Source: Welwitschia mirabilis
Lineage: Eukaryota > Gnetophyta > Gnetopsida > Welwitschiales
NCBI GenBank assembly: GCA_051453625.1
Contig: JBOZIK010000001.1
Coordinates: forward strand, 228,236,386 to 228,300,385
DNA length: 64,000 nucleotides
Direction of reading: 5' to 3'
Under the pieces are notes generated by a model. It worked only from the letters and a program-made list of their open reading frames with translations. It ran no database searches and was not told the DNA's origin. Below are positions 49,507 through 61,414 of this stretch, piece after piece. The first letter of the stretch is position 1, and the number at the start of each line of letters is the position of its first letter. Made by a program: the position numbers and the translations under genes.

Positions 49507-50063
49507 NNNNNNNNNNNNNNNNNNNNNNNNNNNNNNNNNNNNNNNNNNNNNNNNNNNNNNNNNNNNNNNNNNNNNNNNNNNNNNNNNNNNNNNNNNNNNN
49601 NNNNNNNNNNNNNNNNNNNNNNNNNNNNNNNNNNNNNNNNNNNNNNNNNNNNNNNNNNNNNNNNNNNNNNNNNNNNNNNNNNNNNNNNNNNNNNNNNNNN
49701 NNNNNNNNNNNNNNNNNNNNNNNNNNNNNNNNNNNNNNNNNNNNNNNNNNNNNNNNNNNNNNNNNNNNNNNNNNNNNNNNNNNNNNNNNNNNNNNNNNNN
49801 NNNNNNNNNNNNNNNNNNNNNNNNNNNNNNNNNNNNNNNNNNNNNNNNNNNNNNNNNNNNNNNNNNNNNNNNNNNNNNNNNNNNNNNNNNNNNNNNNNNN
49901 NNNNNNNNNNNNNNNNNNNNNNNNNNNNNNNNNNNNNNNNNNNNNNNNNNNNNNNNNNNNNNNNNNNNNNNNNNNNNNNNNNNNNNNNNNNNNNNNNNNN
50001 NNNNNNNNNNNNNNNNNNNNNNNNNNNNNNNNNNNNNNNNNNNNNNNNNNNNNNNNNNNNNNN
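49507..50063. other. Assembly gap (557 N)
   Basis: Run of N in the leader/gag start of B2. The six bases TGGTTG stand on both sides. Confidence 0.99.
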
Positions 50064-50388
50064 TGGTTGTTAACATTTACATTTTTTGATCCTCATTTGG
50101 GTGGAAAATTTTTAGAAAATTCATTATACCTACAATTACAAAAGATTTAATGTTAGGTTTAAGTTAGAGAAAAAAAACTTAATAGAAATTAGAAAATGAA
50201 ATAGTTTGGGTATCACTTGAAATGGACTAGTACCCATTACTAGAAAGTATAGAAATGAAAAAGAAGATACTAAAATAACATTGGAAAGGACTTATAATAA
50301 CCATTAAAAGTATATGAAAAATAAAAAGTAAACTAAAAAGATAAGAATGAAAAGATTATGCATATTCTATAAAGCTACCATGTGATTA

Positions 50389-50406
50389 TTCCTAGTAATG
50401 ACATGA
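50389..50406 (-). other. Primer-binding site of B2 (tRNA-Asp / Athila type)
   Basis: The plus strand TTCCTAGTAATGACATGA aligns with TCCCCGGCAACGGCGCCA, the complement of the Athila site. Nine of 18 positions differ, eight of them by transition. It is five bases from the right LTR, and the sequence upstream aligns with the same region of B1. Confidence 0.7.
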
Positions 50407-50411
50407 AAAGA

Positions 50412-51517
50412 TATTCATGTTTTACTTTTACAAATTATAAACTAAGGCTCATGTTATAGTAGAGTCCCAATGTTATTCTTTTTAAAGGGATAAATCAAGA
50501 TAGAAAACTAAATAGCAATGACACATAGTTCTCTAAATTGTAAAGTTCTTAAAATAAATGAAAATCAAGATTTTGATAAAATAAACTTTGATCATAAGGA
50601 TAGGAAAACAAACTAATTTTTAAGGTCTAATTTACATCATCGAATAGAAAATATTTCATTTTACCAATATCTTGCAAATTTCCAAAATAAACCTTTCAAT
50701 TTTGAAGTCATAATGGCTTGTATTATGGTGACATAATCTCATTTACCACATGAGTAATGATGAATTTCTTAGTTACTTTACTCCTTTGTAGCTTAATTCA
50801 AGCATGGAAAGTAGGAATGAAATGCCTAAGAACCACTAAGAAGTATGACTATATCCATGAATTAAACCAAATAAACCCACTCAAAAAATGAAAGTACTTA
50901 ATAGTTACATAGTATCATTCAAACATTAAAAGTAAAATGTTAATTATAATTTAATGTCAAGGATGAACAACTATTTATATTTCATAAAAGAGTAGGAATT
51001 ACATTACATTAAAGAAAAAAGCTAAGTTAATATAGACTCATGAAGCTACCCTCAAAACAAGCTTACTCTCAAAAGAAAAGCTTAGAAAGACATCATGATC
51101 AATGCTCTAAGGTTTAAATATTTTGTAAGTTAAAGATTCTTACAAAGGAGGGTTCTTGAATTTTTTGATAAATGAAGCTAGGATTATGATTTCTTAATTA
51201 AGGTTTTTAATTTAGGATTTTTACAATTGATACTTTAACATTTTTACAGCCACATATTTTGTAAGAGTTTAATGGCATAACTACCTCATTCCATTACTAG
51301 AAATTGATCACTTCTTAAATATGACTCTAGAACATAATGTTTATAGTTTTTTATCTCATAAGAACTAGGGGCATTTATGACCTGCATGATTGTACTAGCA
51401 TTTCTATAAAAATGTTTCCAACTTTTGGTATGCAATTTAGAATGTAGAATGTTAACTTTTTCTAAGATAAAATGGACAAATGTACTTAGTATAAATGCTA
51501 ATTTTTACATGTTATTA
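50412..51517 (-). repeat. B2 right (5') LTR
   Basis: Uninterrupted 1106-bp LTR starting TATTCATG and ending GTTATTA. It is the reference copy that shows the D1 insertion site empty, and it shares blocks with the B1 LTR (GACATAATCTCAT). Confidence 0.78.
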
Positions 51518-51615
51518 ATTAGTAGAGATATAATTTGATGGTTATAGAAAATAATGAATCTTATTCTACAGCTGATCTTTTAAGGGATAAATGATTTTCC
51601 TTAAAGTGAAAGAGT
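51518..51615 (+). pseudogene. Copia C 3' end of pol and polypurine tract
   Basis: About 100 bases between the B2 TSD and the copia 3' LTR. It may contain a trace of the RNase H tail (a STADLL block near 51570), and ends in AAAGTGAAAGAG, a decayed AAGTGGGAGA polypurine tract directly before TGTTAAATATT. Confidence 0.5.
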
Positions 51616-52223
51616 TGTTAAATATTAGTGAAGTTAAATCCTCGTTAGATTCCTATTTTTGCCCCTCTAGTTTGTATGTCATAAATCACACTGTATTCTT
51701 GTAAATTTTTAGTCTATAAGACTTAACTTTTAATTTTAATTGAGTTAAGTTTAGTAAATCTATAGGATTTGAAAAGATGTGTGTGAACTAGTCCTTTGAT
51801 AAATTTATTTTTCATTTGCTAAATAGAAGTTAGAGTTTAGAACAAGTCATCAGTGTAAAAGCACAAATGTTAAGAGGAAGGAAAGCTATTAAGAAGGGCT
51901 TGTGTTAGTAAATCAAGTTTTAAATTAAAGAAGTAAGTTATACATCATTCTCCTATAAATGTGGANNNNNNNNNNNNNNNNNNNNNNNNNNNNNNNNNNN
52001 NNNNNNNNNNNNNNNNNNNNNNNNNNNNNNNNNNNNNNNNNNNNNNNNNNNNNNNNNNNNNNNNNAGTTTTAAATTAAAGAAGTAAGTTGTACATCATTC
52101 TCCTATAAATGTGGATTAATTTGTTCAAACCACATAAATCTATGTGTGTTTTTTTTATTTTTATATTTTCTTTGCATGCTTCTATGCTTAATTTTTCATT
52201 GAAAACCTTGCATTTTTCTAACA
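51616..52223 (+). repeat. Copia C 3' LTR
   Basis: It starts TGTTAAATATTAG, ends CTAACA, and aligns with both parts of the 5' LTR. It contains a 100-N gap (51966-52065) with 50-base overlapping flanks. Confidence 0.75.
51966..52065. other. Assembly gap (100 N) with 50-base overlapping flanks
   Basis: 51916-51965 and 52066-52115 are the same 50 bases with one A/G difference (51940 against 52090). Dropping the gap and one copy gives an LTR of about 458 bp, like the 5' LTR. Confidence 0.95.
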
Positions 52224-52501
52224 ATCCTAAGTTTTTAAGCATTTTAAATAATTAGATCTAGTAAAGAATAGTATTTAGTACTAATGATTAAAGTTTAGAT
52301 GTTACACATATATTTCCTCATAGTTCATAGTATTCCAAGTATTTACCACATAGAGATATATTATACAAGTTTGTTAAGATGTAAAATTATTATAATACAT
52401 ATCAAGATATGAGTTTAGAATAAATATTAAAATATAAAAGAAGGTTACAAATCCTATAAATGAAGTTATAACTTGATATCTAGCTATCATCTAGACATGA
52501 G
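52224..52501. other. AT-rich stretch with no recognisable feature
   Basis: Right flank of the copia element, up to the tail of the LINE. Confidence 0.45.
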
Positions 52502-53399
52502 TTTTTTTTAAATGAAATTGAAGTAATTTCATTAATCTGAACAACCCATGAAAAAAACCATGAAAAAAGACTCAACAAAAAAATAGGAAGTTGCAGGTTC
52601 TGGGAGCTTATCATATCAAGCTCTAATAATTAAGTCAAAATATGTAGCTGAAACATAAGAAAAAGACAGCATCCTAGATGAAACCACCTAAAAACTTAGT
52701 ATGGAAAAGCTGGTGTACTACTCCATTTGCTATGCAGTTCAACATTGGGAGTGCCTAGAGGAAGGTGAGATACATCTTGAGAAGGCTAAGCCATATGATG
52801 AAGGAATCCTATCATTCCATCTTCTAAGGATCCATTCGAACACAGGAGATTAAAAACATTTGTTGAGCTACTAGAAGAATAAGAAGGGAAAGCAATACTA
52901 TGGAATTTCTGCCCTTAATTAGACATATACTAGATGAAACAGGGGAGACATCTGAGAGCCCCTTCCTTGAAACTTAAACAGAAATTATTAGCTCAAAATA
53001 GAAATAAATAAGCATTGCTATTATAGGGGATTAACCTCCAAACCTATATGGTTAATAATATCAGGTTACATATCTACAACTACAAGGGGAAAGCATGCCC
53101 TAGGGGCTTCCCCACTGAGAAGATTATGTAGAAATTTGCACTTTGGTCTTGGAGAGACCCCTTTGATAACATCTATGCCTATTATGTCATTAACATGTAC
53201 CATTTGCAGGAGCCTGCTCTACACGAGTTCTAAAGTTTGGGTTCTTGCGAGTCTTTTGATTTATGTTTTATTTACATAATATATTCTTCCTGACATTGTG
53301 GTATACTTACATCAAAAAATGGAGTTGATGCTAGCAGAAGGATGCATAACAATATTCCTTTATTAACCAAAAATATTGCTAGAATACTATATCTAGAAA

Positions 53400-56300
53400 C
53401 TGCATAGAAAAACATCTAGGAGGAAAATAGATGGGCTTCCTCCATTTGTGATCATCTCAGTCGATCTGAGAAACCTACTGGAATATTAGCTTTAGGGTAA
53501 TGCAAGTAGCCATCTCATCAGGGCTAGGGAGATACCCATTCTTTGATACCATGCCCGATTTTTTTGGGTGTCTTTAAGCTTTTGAATCGTGGCTAGTCTA
53601 ATCAAAAGATAAAATTTGAATTCACTGATGATCTACTCTATTTGGAAATCTTTGTTCTTAAAAATTTTTTCATTTCTGGTGTGTTACACATGATAAATAT
53701 AGGACGTGATGAGGAATTTTGTAAAACTATATTGGGCATCTTTGGGTCTTTGTTTTTAATAATATAGGATTGGACATTCTGCCAAGAGACTAAACGGGGG
53801 GTGACTTTGGAAAGATTTAAAATTGCCCTGAATATGAGAGCACTAGTGGGGCACTTAAAAAAAAGATGATCTCTATTTTCTTCATCCAAGCTACATAAGA
53901 CACAGATCAGATCTGTTTAAACCTCATTCTAATGATTCTATATTTGAAGAAGAGTTTATTGTTGCAGGCCAACCACACTATGAAAAAATATTTTGGGAGT
54001 GTAAAGTGATTTTAGATTAGATTCGACCACTCTGTCTTACTTTCTTGACCCATTAGAAACCTATACATTACAACTGTGGAGAAGGGGTTTTCATCTTGAG
54101 TCTAAAATAGAGAGTTATTTGAAACCTGCAAGCATCCCCTTAGAAGGGATCTTAGGTTTAAGATTTTTTTAAGATTCATGAGGTGTTGTGTTTAATTTTA
54201 TAGTGTCAGATATCACTACCTTTAAAATAGCATTTGTGGCACCATTTCACCTAGAGGGTTTCCTTTCTGATAGCTAGGTCCCATAATTGAGAGTAAATGA
54301 GTGCTTTATTCATCAGAAATTGGGTCTGTTAGGCCTAAATCCCTAGCTTTCTTAAAGTTTACTAGCTTTTTTCACACTATAGGGCTTTTTTTAACTAGGT
54401 TACCTGTTCATAAAAATATTCTACAAAGGGAGTTGATTTTGTGGATTATCTTGTTTGGTAGAATGAAAACCCTACACCAAAAAGAGGCTAGGGACTAAAG
54501 GATTTCTTTAATAAGTGTACATCTACTAGCGTAGGACAAAAATTTTGAGGTCTAGGATCTGATTTTCTCTGTAACCCTAAGGATGAGAGGGAGGAAATCT
54601 AAAATGAAGAGTTTTTAGAGTTTAGAGGAATGCCTAGATATTTGACTAGTAGTGTTCCCTCTACAAATCCTAAAATTTACAGGAATCTTTCCTTTTGACA
54701 CTATGGAATTACTCCAAAGAATGCTTAACTTTTAGAGAGATATGCCTCCAACCCTGAAACTTCCTTTAAGTGATTGATAACTAATTTCATCATTCTTAGG
54801 AAGCTATCCTCTTCTTTGAAAAATAGCGAAAAAAGATCATTGGCATAGCATAGATGAATAATTCCAAGTCTTTGGCATTTTGGATGAAAATTAAATCAAG
54901 GATCCAGCAATAGCTTTATCATGCTTCTAGATAGATATTCCATGCTAATGGTAAAGAGGAAGGGGAAGATAGGGGCTCCTTGCTTAAGGCCTCTTTTTCC
55001 TTAGAAGAACCCTACCATACTCTCATTGATTAAGATGGAAAGGTGAGAGGAAGTAATACAATCCTTTATCTAGGTGATAAAACTATATGGAAAACCTAAT
55101 CCTTCCATCAGGTTTAAAGGAAAGAATCATGAGACCAAATTATAGGACTTTTTGAGGTCGATCTTGAGAGCACATCTTTGGCTAATATTTTTCCTTGCAT
55201 AGTGCTGAACTAGTTCTTATGTGAGTAAGATATTTTATATAATATTTCTATTTGAGATGAAAGCCCCTTAGTTTTCTACTACAATGTCATTTATAACTTC
55301 TTTCAGCTTGTCTGCTAAGATTAGAGTAAGAGCTTTGTATATGACATTGTAGCATGCAATTGGACAGAAGTCTGAGGCTAAGTTTGGGGTTGCTAATTTT
55401 GGAATGAGAGTAATAATGGTTGAGTTTATGCTTCTAGGTATTCTACAGTCTCTATAAAAATGTTAAAAGCTACAAAGACATATTGATCAATTATGTTCCA
55501 TGTAACTTTAAAGAATTTGGTTGAAAAACCATCTGGGCTTGGGCTTTTCTCATTACTATTAAAAAGAGCATGTTTCAGATTTCCTCGTAGGATATAGGCT
55601 TGCATAAATGAATGCACTAATGCTCTGAAATCATTGGACCAGCCTCCAAAAAAAGAGGTTTTAGATTTGAGACTTGGTCTTCTTTGCTGAGCAAATCCTC
55701 AAAAAAGAATAAGATACAATTTTGAATGTCCTTTTGGCAAAATAGCAAGTTATTGTTTGAGTCAAAAATAATGCTAATTAGGGAGGAGCTTTTTCTTTAC
55801 TTGAGGCAAGCATAGAAATATGCTGAATTTAGGTCACCTTCTCAACCCAAGTGATTTTAGCCTATTGTTTTAGGAGTTGAAATTCTTGGAAGATTAGCTT
55901 TTTATAAGTTGCAACTACTGATTTTTCATATTCACATAAGGCTAGGGATAAAGGGGAATCTTCTAGTTGCTTTTGAATAGAATGGAAGTATATCTAAGAT
56001 TGAAGAATTCACTGTTGAAGGCTTTTTAAAAACACACCAAAATTTTCTTTTAGTATGTTCTTGGTTTGTTGAAGTTTGCATTGCAATCCTACTAAGGAGC
56101 TACATGGAGTGGTGGAATTCTAGGCTAAGTAAACAAAGGAGAGGAAAGATTTTTTCTTGCACCAGAAGTTGTAGAATCTATAGGGAGAATCTAAAGGGAG
56201 GGTTGAACTTGTGACCTTTAGATATCATGAGGATGATTGGGAAATGATTAAAGAGGCTGAGAGGGAGGAATATAGTAAAAGAAGAGAAGAAGGCATCTAG

Positions 56301-56924
56301 CTAGAAGGTATTAATTAGTGCTCTCTCCAAATTGCAGTGAATCCTTTTTTGTGCCTTTTGCCTATTAGACCAAATGTGAAAACACCCAAAAAACTTTAAA
56401 TTTGGGAGATGGCACATGATGAATAGGCTCTGGATTTCTTCAATATCCTTTGCACTAATCATGAAGTTGTTTATCTTTTCCCATGACTGAGCAATATAGT
56501 TAAAATCACCAATCAACACTCATGAGGAGCAGATCAACTAGCTAAGATTTATAAAATTAAACCACAAGGAGGCCCTTTCTATTTGGGAGTTAGATGCATA
56601 AATGAAAGAATAGCAAAAAACTATGTCTTTAAACTCCAATTCGGAGTGTATTGTCTATAAAGTAATATGCTTAACTAATAATTTCACTACTCTTAGATCC
56701 CATAGAACCAGTATTCTACCATTCAAGTTGTTAGAAACATTGTGTATATAAGCCTACTTTTGGTTTGACATATATTTTCTGGCGATAAAGTCTACTTTAT
56801 TACATTGAACATTTATTTCTAAAATTGCAATGACACTAAGATTCTATGTATGAATAATATGATAAATATCATGTTTTTTGTCTAGGTCATTGAGGCCTCT
56901 AATATTCCATGATGTGATATTCAT
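53400..56924 (-). pseudogene. LINE ORF2: endonuclease, reverse transcriptase and zinc finger (degraded)
   Basis: The start at 56924 gives MNITSWNIRGLNDLDKKHD, the canonical first residues of plant L1 ORF2. The endonuclease follows with GDFNYIA (56510) and CFHIWSNRQ, then LERALIN. RT begins with the block FNSNEKSPSPDGFSTKFFK (about 55560-55500), for KSPGPDGFxxxFFK; the catalytic box is YANDLF (about 54850-54833), where the family has FADDLL, so the first Asp has become Asn. The C-terminal zinc finger is CVLC...DHLFFKC (53910-53855). Several stops and frameshifts in between make it inactive. Confidence 0.85.
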
Positions 56925-57099
56925 ATTTTAGGTTTGGACATTTCAGACATGCCTTTACCCTTACCTCTTTTGGTTTTGATAAGATTTACATGACCAGCAT
57001 TTGACATTTTATCAACACTATTTTATGAAGATGGATAAATTTTGGATGTAATATCGATAGAAATATTTCCTTTGATCAAGTAAAAGGAGGTTTTAAAGA

Positions 57100-58216
57100 T
57101 GAATTAACCTTCTGAAGTGTTTCCCAGGCTTGTCTTCATTTTTGATAGTGGTCTTCCACTGAGATCTATCTTTTGATAGGGATATCTGCTAGCTTTAGAA
57201 AAGTCTAACTCTTCCTTTGCTAGGCTTTTGCTTGCCTTGGATGATCTTGAGTACTCCTTAGAACTAGAAAGGAATGGATGCATAGCTGGTGAAGGAGGAT
57301 TCATGCTAGGATATAGAGGGATTTTCCCCTTTCCTAAATTGGTTGTGTCTAGCTTAGGAGATAGTGATTATTGCATTAGACTTTGAGGAGGAAAATGCTG
57401 CTGTGAGGACATTTCTAAGAGTGGAGTGCTTTAGGTATAGAGCTAGAGTGGAAGGCCAACACTGCTTCCATTTGCAGGGCTAAAGGTGGGGAGCCTGAGG
57501 GACTTAGCGCACTATCATAAAGAATTGCGGCTATTTCTGTTTGAGCTTCTTTATCTTTATTTTGAGAGGAGTTATGGTTTTGACAAATTATGTGCCATAT
57601 CTATGGTTTATTTCTTCTTGAGTAGTTCTCAGTCATATGTTCAAAATTGATGCATAAAGCACACTTAGAAGGAGTCCATTCATACTCAACCTTCTGCTCT
57701 AGTACAATACCTCTCAGGCCTTTCAAGGAAATGATCTTTGGTAGCTCATTTTTTGGAGTTATTTTAATGCATACCTTAGCAAATCTCAATCTCTATTGGA
57801 TCGCCATTATTGCATCTATGAAAATTGGCTTGCCAATGACACTTGCTATTTTCGGCAGCATTTTTACTAATCATAAGTGAAGGTTAAGTCCTAGAAATTT
57901 AACACAGATACAAAAAGAATAGATTCTTTCTATTTCAACTAGTGCCAAAGGGGATCAAGGTTTGATAAATAACAGTCTACTTTCAAAGGCTAGGTTCCCT
58001 TTTCCAGAATGCTATGCATGAGTTCTTCAGATTTGAATTTGAAGAGGTACAAACCTCTTTGGATTTGAAAGGCCAATACCTTACCTTCTCCTTCCCACTA
58101 CTACTTGATATAGTTCTGGACCTTTAGGATGTGCGACTTCATCTCATACATGAAGCTGACCAGCAAGTTCTTCCACTGAGTTTATGCCCTGCATCACTGT
58201 TCCTATTTTGGGCCAT
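57100..58216 (-). pseudogene. LINE ORF1 (DUF4283-like plus CCHC knuckle, degraded)
   Basis: From an ATG near 58216 the minus strand reads, with frameshifts, LLFIKPWSPLALVEIERIYS, then ASVIGKPIFIDAIMAIQ, RFAKVCIKI and the knuckle region VEYEWTPSKCALCINFEHMT. This is the usual plant LINE ORF1 order (LxLxxWxP...PVWVKLxGLP...IGxPLxxD...ARVCVEI...VEYEWxPxKCxxCxxFGHxxxxC). The fourth zinc ligand is Tyr, explained by one G-to-A change. A Ser-rich tail (57304-57104) follows. Confidence 0.75.
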
Positions 58217-58445
58217 GATGTCTGCCAATGAGCAGTGACCGGATGTGGATTCTGTCTGGTTTGGGGATTTCTCCATTGTTTACAACCCTAAGCTACAAGT
58301 GGCAGAGGACTATAATGCACGTTTACAAATAGCCAAGTGGGCACTGTCTTCTTCACCTGAGTTGATACCACTTAGATTACAAACTATAATAAACATGACT
58401 TGTCTCAACTCTTTAGATGTGAATGTAATGTTAACATATCATTAG

Positions 58446-60300
58446 ATATGCGATAGGTGATGTATGAGATTAATGCATGCTTATAAGTAACACCTACTTC
58501 CTTGAATCATCCTAATAAAATTTAACGTAATGTTTACATATGAAGTGCTTAAAACACTAAGTTAGAATAAGTTAAAATATAGGTAAGATAGGAGAATATC
58601 ATGAAATCGAATTCCTAGTGCATTTATATAGAAGAATAATGAAATGTACCTTAATTAATAGAATTTTTAGAATGATAATTATTAAAACTATTTAATTTAA
58701 TTATTATTTAATGAATACATCACACAAAAATACATGCATACAATCCTATCTAATAAGATTATTTAGTTAAGTATTTATATAAGAAAATAATTCTAACTTT
58801 ATTGGATTTATTGTATTTAAACAATCATTAAAAAAACACTTATGTAACTTTATTTAACATGAAAGGAAATGAGAGGTAACATTATGTAAAATAAGATTTA
58901 AAAAGGTTTTATAATAAGTAGTTATGAAAAATAAAAACTAATTAAAACATTAAAGAAATTGAAATGTAAAGAAAGGAAAAAAAACTAGAAATAAAGAAAA
59001 TTCCATTCCAAGTAAACTTGAAGTAAAGAAAACATTTTATTAATAATTATTTAATTTTATACGACTTTGTGAGTTAGCTAACTCACAACCAACTTAAAAC
59101 TAATTGATGGTTAACTAACCATCCCCTAATATCTTTTCTTTATAACTGTTTGATTATATAATTATCTTCTCACATATACTCAACTTTTTTTTCCTATTCA
59201 TTTTAATATTATTTAAATGTTTTAAATGTTTATATTACTTATACTAAAATAATTTGATAATCACCCTCTTAATGATAACAATTTAAGAATAACCCATTAG
59301 CATGTGCACTATTCCATTTCATCTCATACATTTTAGAACATGTAAGTACTATGACATAGGAAATGATTTTACTAACCTTTATGGTTTTTATGTTGATTAG
59401 TAATGAATATGTTTTTCTCTACATGGTCTTTATCTTATACTATTTGTCATACAATCTTATGAAGCTTATCCTTATTCTTCATGGGTGCGTATAATTTTCT
59501 ATGAATTACAATAATGATGTCTTTATATTTGTCTTAACTTCTTTCATATTCTAAACACCTCCTTTTCTAAAGATCTTTTATCATTTTTTATTTTATTTAT
59601 TTATTTAGCAGATGTATTTGTTTAAGTAAGATGCTTTTTTTAATAAATGATTTATTTTTGTTAGGTTACTAGTGCTTTAACACTTCTGATAAACTCAAGG
59701 GTAGAAAATCTCTAACAAAAACATGGAGTAAAGTTGGCTATAAAAAATTAAAAGGAAAAAATTTATTGACAATGATGTACTTAATAGATGCGATCCAAAA
59801 ATAAATTTGCATTAGATGAGTAAAAGTATAAATAGATAGTTACTATCTTTTATTAATAAGGTTGATTATCATGAAAGGGATAAGTATGATAGGTTGAGTA
59901 CTAAGATTGGAATTTTGAACTTTGACAATTTTGGATGCATGGTAACAATAGTGCAACTCAAGATAGATGGATAGAAGGAGAAGGTTAGAAAATATAAGAA
60001 ATGAAAGGCAAATTAAGTAGAGTATTAAGGATATCTTTAGAGACCAAAAGGTTGGTTATATGAGTGGTAGTAGTTTTCGGTATTATTTAGGTATTAAAAA
60101 ATAAAACTTTAGACAATTTAATCATAAATAAGATCAATGATGCTCTTAAAGGATCTTATAGGTTCATGTTTCTAGGTAATTTGGTATTAGTAGATCCTAG
60201 ACCTAATCTTAATCTAGTTAGGAATTGGATTTTCTAAAAATAAAAAATATTTAAAGAAATAAACATTATCATGATGACTAATGGTTTATTGATATTAAGG
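58446..60300. other. AT-rich stretch with two adjacent hairpins, no gene recognised
   Basis: Apart from the inverted repeats at 59067-59123 I see no feature. Protein-like patches at 60120-60220 on the plus strand are too short to name. Confidence 0.4.
59067..59123. repeat. Pair of perfect inverted repeats
   Basis: 59067-59088 is a perfect 22-bp palindrome with core GTGAGTTAGCTAACTCAC. Seventeen bases on, 59106-59123 is GATGGTTA-AC-TAACCATC, with 8-bp perfect arms. Confidence 0.85.
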
Positions 60301-60478
60301 ATCATTAAACTTAAAGGCGAGGGGTGAATGAGTTCCACAAATACAATTTAAACCAATAACAAAATGAAAATGCAAAAAAAAAAAAAAAAATCTTACCAAA
60401 TAATGTGGTTTTCCATGCTGAGTACATTCATACATATAAGGTTGCTTCTACTTACACCTCTAGATATTCATGATATAC

Positions 60479-60705
60479 AAGAAAATAGTGGTTTTCTAAC
60501 ACACCATTGACTTTACAACAAATGAGAATCTCCTTGTAAGACATCACTCTCTTCCCTTAAGGGAATAGTGGTTTTCACAAGCATACCACAAATCTTTATA
60601 ATAATGAGAATCTTATTACAAGGCATCACTCTTTTCCTTATAAAGAAATAATGATTTTCTAGCTTACCAATAATCTCACATCAAAAAAATGCCTAAAAGA
60701 ATAAA
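60479..60705. repeat. Imperfect 82-bp tandem repeat, about 2.7 units
   Basis: Units start near 60479, 60562 and 60645. Each begins GAAATAGTGGTTTTC-like, has AATGAGAATCT in the middle and ends CATCACTCTCTTCCCTTA-like; the third is cut short. Confidence 0.7.
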
Positions 60706-61414
60706 CTCACATGCACACTCCTACAAGGGCTACCTTATAAAGTATTTAATATTCAAGAATGAACTTACAACTATATTCAATACTAAGATCATCCATAATG
60801 TAAACCAAAACTATAAAATAACAATAAGCCTAAAGATATTATTTTTTTGAATATTTAAGCTTCTTGATGTTATTGTTATCATTATGAGTATGAATAAAGA
60901 TAACAACAATGTAGATCCAAGATCAAAAAATAAAAGTAATATGAGCTCCTTACTAATGATGCCTTAATTCTTTGTTAGTAGTTCCTTTCACTTATGCATT
61001 TTTCTTTTTGTATTTTGTTTGATCAATGAAGTGTCAAAAAGTTCTTCTTTGTTTTAAGATGTTAAAGCTTCATATGATTTAGGAAGATCTATCTGTTTAA
61101 TCTTAAAAGATGGCCATTTGACTTTGTAACCATTTCACAACAAATATGCAATGTTTAGGAACTAGGCATGTAACTTTAGAATGTGAACTTTTGTCTAAGA
61201 CTCTTCACTTTCATAGATGTCTACTAATAGTTAGATACCTTTATCTTATAGATGTCTTCAATTAACTTTTCTAGATTTTGATGAATTTTGCTGTATAGTA
61301 TCCTTGAACCCTTGTAATTACAAATCTTTGATGTACACATTCATAGCTAACCTAAAATCAAAAATGTTAGTCAAAAATCAAATTAACTTTATTACTTGTT
61401 TTGGCTTAGTATAG

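Larger units (their letters stand above)
23521..51517 (-). mobile_element. Element B2: Athila-like LTR element inserted in the copia body
   Basis: Left (3') LTR is 23521-23959 plus 37756-38415 (1099 bp); right (5') LTR is 50412-51517 (1106 bp). Flanking five-mers are AATAG (23516-23520) and ATTAG (51518-51522), a TSD with one mismatch. The minus-strand primer site is at 50389-50406. Gag (about 49170-47600), protease (47330-46990) and a second reading frame (44760-44060) follow leftwards. It is related to B1 throughout, but with clear divergence. Elements D1 (in the left LTR) and D2 (interior) are inserted in it. Confidence 0.78.
1345..52223 (+). mobile_element. Element C: Ty1-copia retrotransposon relic, outermost of the nest
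   Basis: The element is split into three parts by later insertions: 1345-1485, 20455-23520 and 51518-52223. Its 5' LTR (1345-1485 plus 20460-20768, about 450 bp) aligns with its 3' LTR (51616-52223, about 458 bp once the 100-N gap and its 50-base flank duplication are discounted). A tRNA-iMet-type primer site follows the 5' LTR, and a degraded copy of the copia polypurine tract AAGTGGGAGA precedes the 3' LTR. Domain order gag, protease, integrase, RT start is diagnostic of Ty1-copia. Most of RT and all of RNase H are missing, although the insertion of B2 alone should not have removed them. Confidence 0.75.
52502..58216 (-). mobile_element. L1-type LINE, nearly full length
   Basis: The minus strand carries ORF1 (RNA-binding type with CCHC knuckle) and ORF2 (endonuclease, RT, C-terminal zinc finger), the layout of plant L1. 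A short T run at 52502-52509 may be the remnant of its poly(A) tail. The 5' end is not sharply seen and may reach about 58445. It is visibly richer in G+C than the LTR elements and long blocks are readable with few stops. No TSD could be fixed. Confidence 0.8.

Noticed and set aside
1340-52228. TSD for the outer copia element
   Set aside because: AAGAT and ATCCT do not match, so either the duplication has decayed or the flanks were rearranged.
60120-60220. Plus-strand patch resembling a LINE ORF1 (DUF4283) fragment
   Set aside because: Too short, no flanking LINE motifs, and the match is only by general character.
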